Positions 6,795 through 7,476 of a DNA stretch of 7,476 nt are shown piece after piece. The notes beneath the pieces are model-generated. The model did no database searches. It had not been told where the DNA came from and saw only the letters and a list, made by a program, of their open reading frames with translations. Positions within the stretch are counted from its first letter, which is position 1; every line of letters begins with the position of its first letter. This DNA comes from Pseudomonadota bacterium (GTDB taxonomy: Bacteria; Pseudomonadota; Gammaproteobacteria; Burkholderiales; Thiobacillaceae), in contig JAJYXA010000416.1 of NCBI GenBank assembly GCA_021791235.1, forward strand, positions 1 to 7,476, written 5' to 3'. Position numbers and translations under genes: made by a program.

Positions 6795-6875
6795 TGTCAC
6801 CCCGGCGAAAGCCAGGGTCCAGTTCATCATTCTGGATTCCGGCTCTTGTGCCCTCTGGGTATTCGCCGGAATGAC
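6795..6875. repeat. Double-hairpin intergenic repeat, copy C
   Basis: The left hairpin, ACCCCGGC-GAAA-GCCAGGGT (6799-6818), has one mismatch and is followed by CCAG. The right half begins with CTGG and forms ATTCCGGC (6836-6843) with GCCGGAAT (6865-6872). The loop of the right hairpin is 21 nt instead of the 4 nt in copies A and B. GTGTCA and TGACG mark the outer ends. Outside it, TTGTCCACG (6773-6781) and CGTGGACAA (6883-6891) form a perfect 9-bp inverted pair. It fills the gap between the ilvD fusion and the ParA gene and ends shortly before the ParA ribosome site. Confidence 0.8.
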
Positions 6876-6913
6876 GATCTTACGTGGACAAGCGTTTTCG
6901 ATAAGGAGCAATC

Positions 6914-7476
6914 ATGCGCGTGATTCTGGTGGCCAACCCCAAAGGCGGCAGCGGCAAGACCACGCTGTCGATCAACCTGGCCGGCTATCTGGCGACGCTG
7001 GGCGAGCGCGTGGCGCTGCTGGATCTCGACCGGCAGAAATCCGCCACCCACTGGCTGGCGATGCGTGACGCGGCGTTGCCGGGCATTGACCTGCTGCGCG
7101 AAGGGCAAAAAGGCAGCGGCGACTGGCTGGTGATCGACTCGCCCGCCGGGCTGCACGGCAAGAATCTCGAGCGTGCGCTGAAGCTCGCACACAAGGTGGT
7201 GGTGCCGATCGCCCCCTCATTGTTCGACATCCGTGCCAGCCAGGATTTCCTCGCCGCGCTGCATGCCGAAAAGGCGGTGCGCAAGGGTCATGCCTTCGTC
7301 GGCGTGGTCGGCATGCGCGTCGATCCGCGTACCCGCGCCGGCGTCACCCTGGAGCAGTTCATGGGACAGCAGGGCCTGCCGGTGCTGGCGCATCTGCGCA
7401 ACACCCAGCATTACGTCAACGCCGCGTTCGAGGGCAAGAGCCTGTTCGACCTGCCGCACCATATCGCCGAGCGCGA
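6914..7476 (+). CDS. ParA/MinD-family ATPase (cut by right edge)
   Basis: This is a deviant-Walker ATPase of the ParA superfamily, whose members position DNA or protein cargo by ATP-dependent dimerisation. The 187 visible codons include the deviant Walker A KGGSGKTT (10-17, signature Lys10 and Lys15), the switch region LLDLDRQKSATHW (35-47), the Walker B-like VIDSPAG (73-79, Asp75) and VVVPIAPS (95-102). The protein is compact: only about ten residues separate LLREG from VIDSPAG, where plasmid ParA proteins have a longer segment, and no N-terminal DNA-binding domain is present. That fits small orphan chromosomal ParA proteins of about 200-220 residues, so little is probably missing on the right. 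AAGGAG (6903-6908) five bases before the ATG is the best ribosome site in the window. No ParB-like partner is visible. The cargo is unknown; similar proteins are sometimes labelled cobyrinic acid a,c-diamide synthase, which this sequence does not support. Confidence 0.88.
   Translation, partial: MRVILVANPKGGSGKTTLSINLAGYLATLGERVALLDLDRQKSATHWLAMRDAALPGIDLLREGQKGSGDWLVIDSPAGLHGKNLERALKLAHKVVVPIAPSLFDIRASQDFLAALHAEKAVRKGHAFVGVVGMRVDPRTRAGVTLEQFMGQQGLPVLAHLRNTQHYVNAAFEGKSLFDLPHHIAER

Noticed and set aside
3861..6911. Very long minus-strand open frame (about 1016 codons) opposite the ilvD fusion
   Set aside because: It is the mirror of a GC-rich, strongly codon-biased gene. Its product is a low-complexity mix of Arg, His, Ala and Val with no domain, whereas the plus strand encodes two recognisable enzymes.

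Overview
The window is GC-rich bacterial chromosome. Protein similarity, codon bias and the hairpin repeats suggest a betaproteobacterium, possibly of the Thiobacillus/Nitrosomonadales type; that placement is a judgement from sequence style, not a database match. Seven protein or RNA genes can be supported. Almost every base is accounted for by biosynthetic or housekeeping genes and the short regulatory or repeat-bearing gaps between them.

Layout, left to right. (1) 1-1170, minus: the N-terminal glutaminase half of the glutamate synthase large subunit (gltB), running off the left edge, with a sigma70-like promoter and a strong palindrome upstream. (2) 1171-1536: a divergent gap holding that promoter and copy A of a double-hairpin repeat. 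(3) 1537-2388, plus: an endonuclease/exonuclease/phosphatase (EEP) family enzyme. (4) 2426-2451: a terminator hairpin between convergent units. (5) 2459-2534, minus: tRNA-Ala with anticodon CGC and an encoded CCA. (6) 2556-2933, minus: a small VanZ-like membrane protein whose proposed start codon lies inside repeat copy B. (7) 3061-3843, minus: lgt, prolipoprotein diacylglyceryl transferase. (8) 3936-6764, plus: a 942-residue protein joining a complete dihydroxy-acid dehydratase (IlvD) to a complete D-hexose-6-phosphate mutarotase (YeaD-like). (9) 6744-6891: a terminator-like hairpin and repeat copy C. (10) 6914-7476, plus: a compact ParA-family ATPase cut by the right edge.

Functionally, gltB (ammonia assimilation) and ilvD (branched-chain amino acid synthesis) are core amino acid metabolism, lgt is essential lipoprotein maturation, and the tRNA is housekeeping. 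lgt, vanZ and the tRNA lie head to tail on the minus strand, but the tRNA appears to have its own promoter. There is no phage, plasmid, CRISPR or defence cluster. The strongest candidate for something unusual is the in-frame IlvD-mutarotase fusion, whose IlvD part also seems to carry a 17-residue insertion. Next come the three dispersed double-hairpin repeats, which have reshaped gene boundaries here: one supplies a start codon, one sits between near-identical direct repeats, and one is bracketed by a 9-bp inverted repeat.
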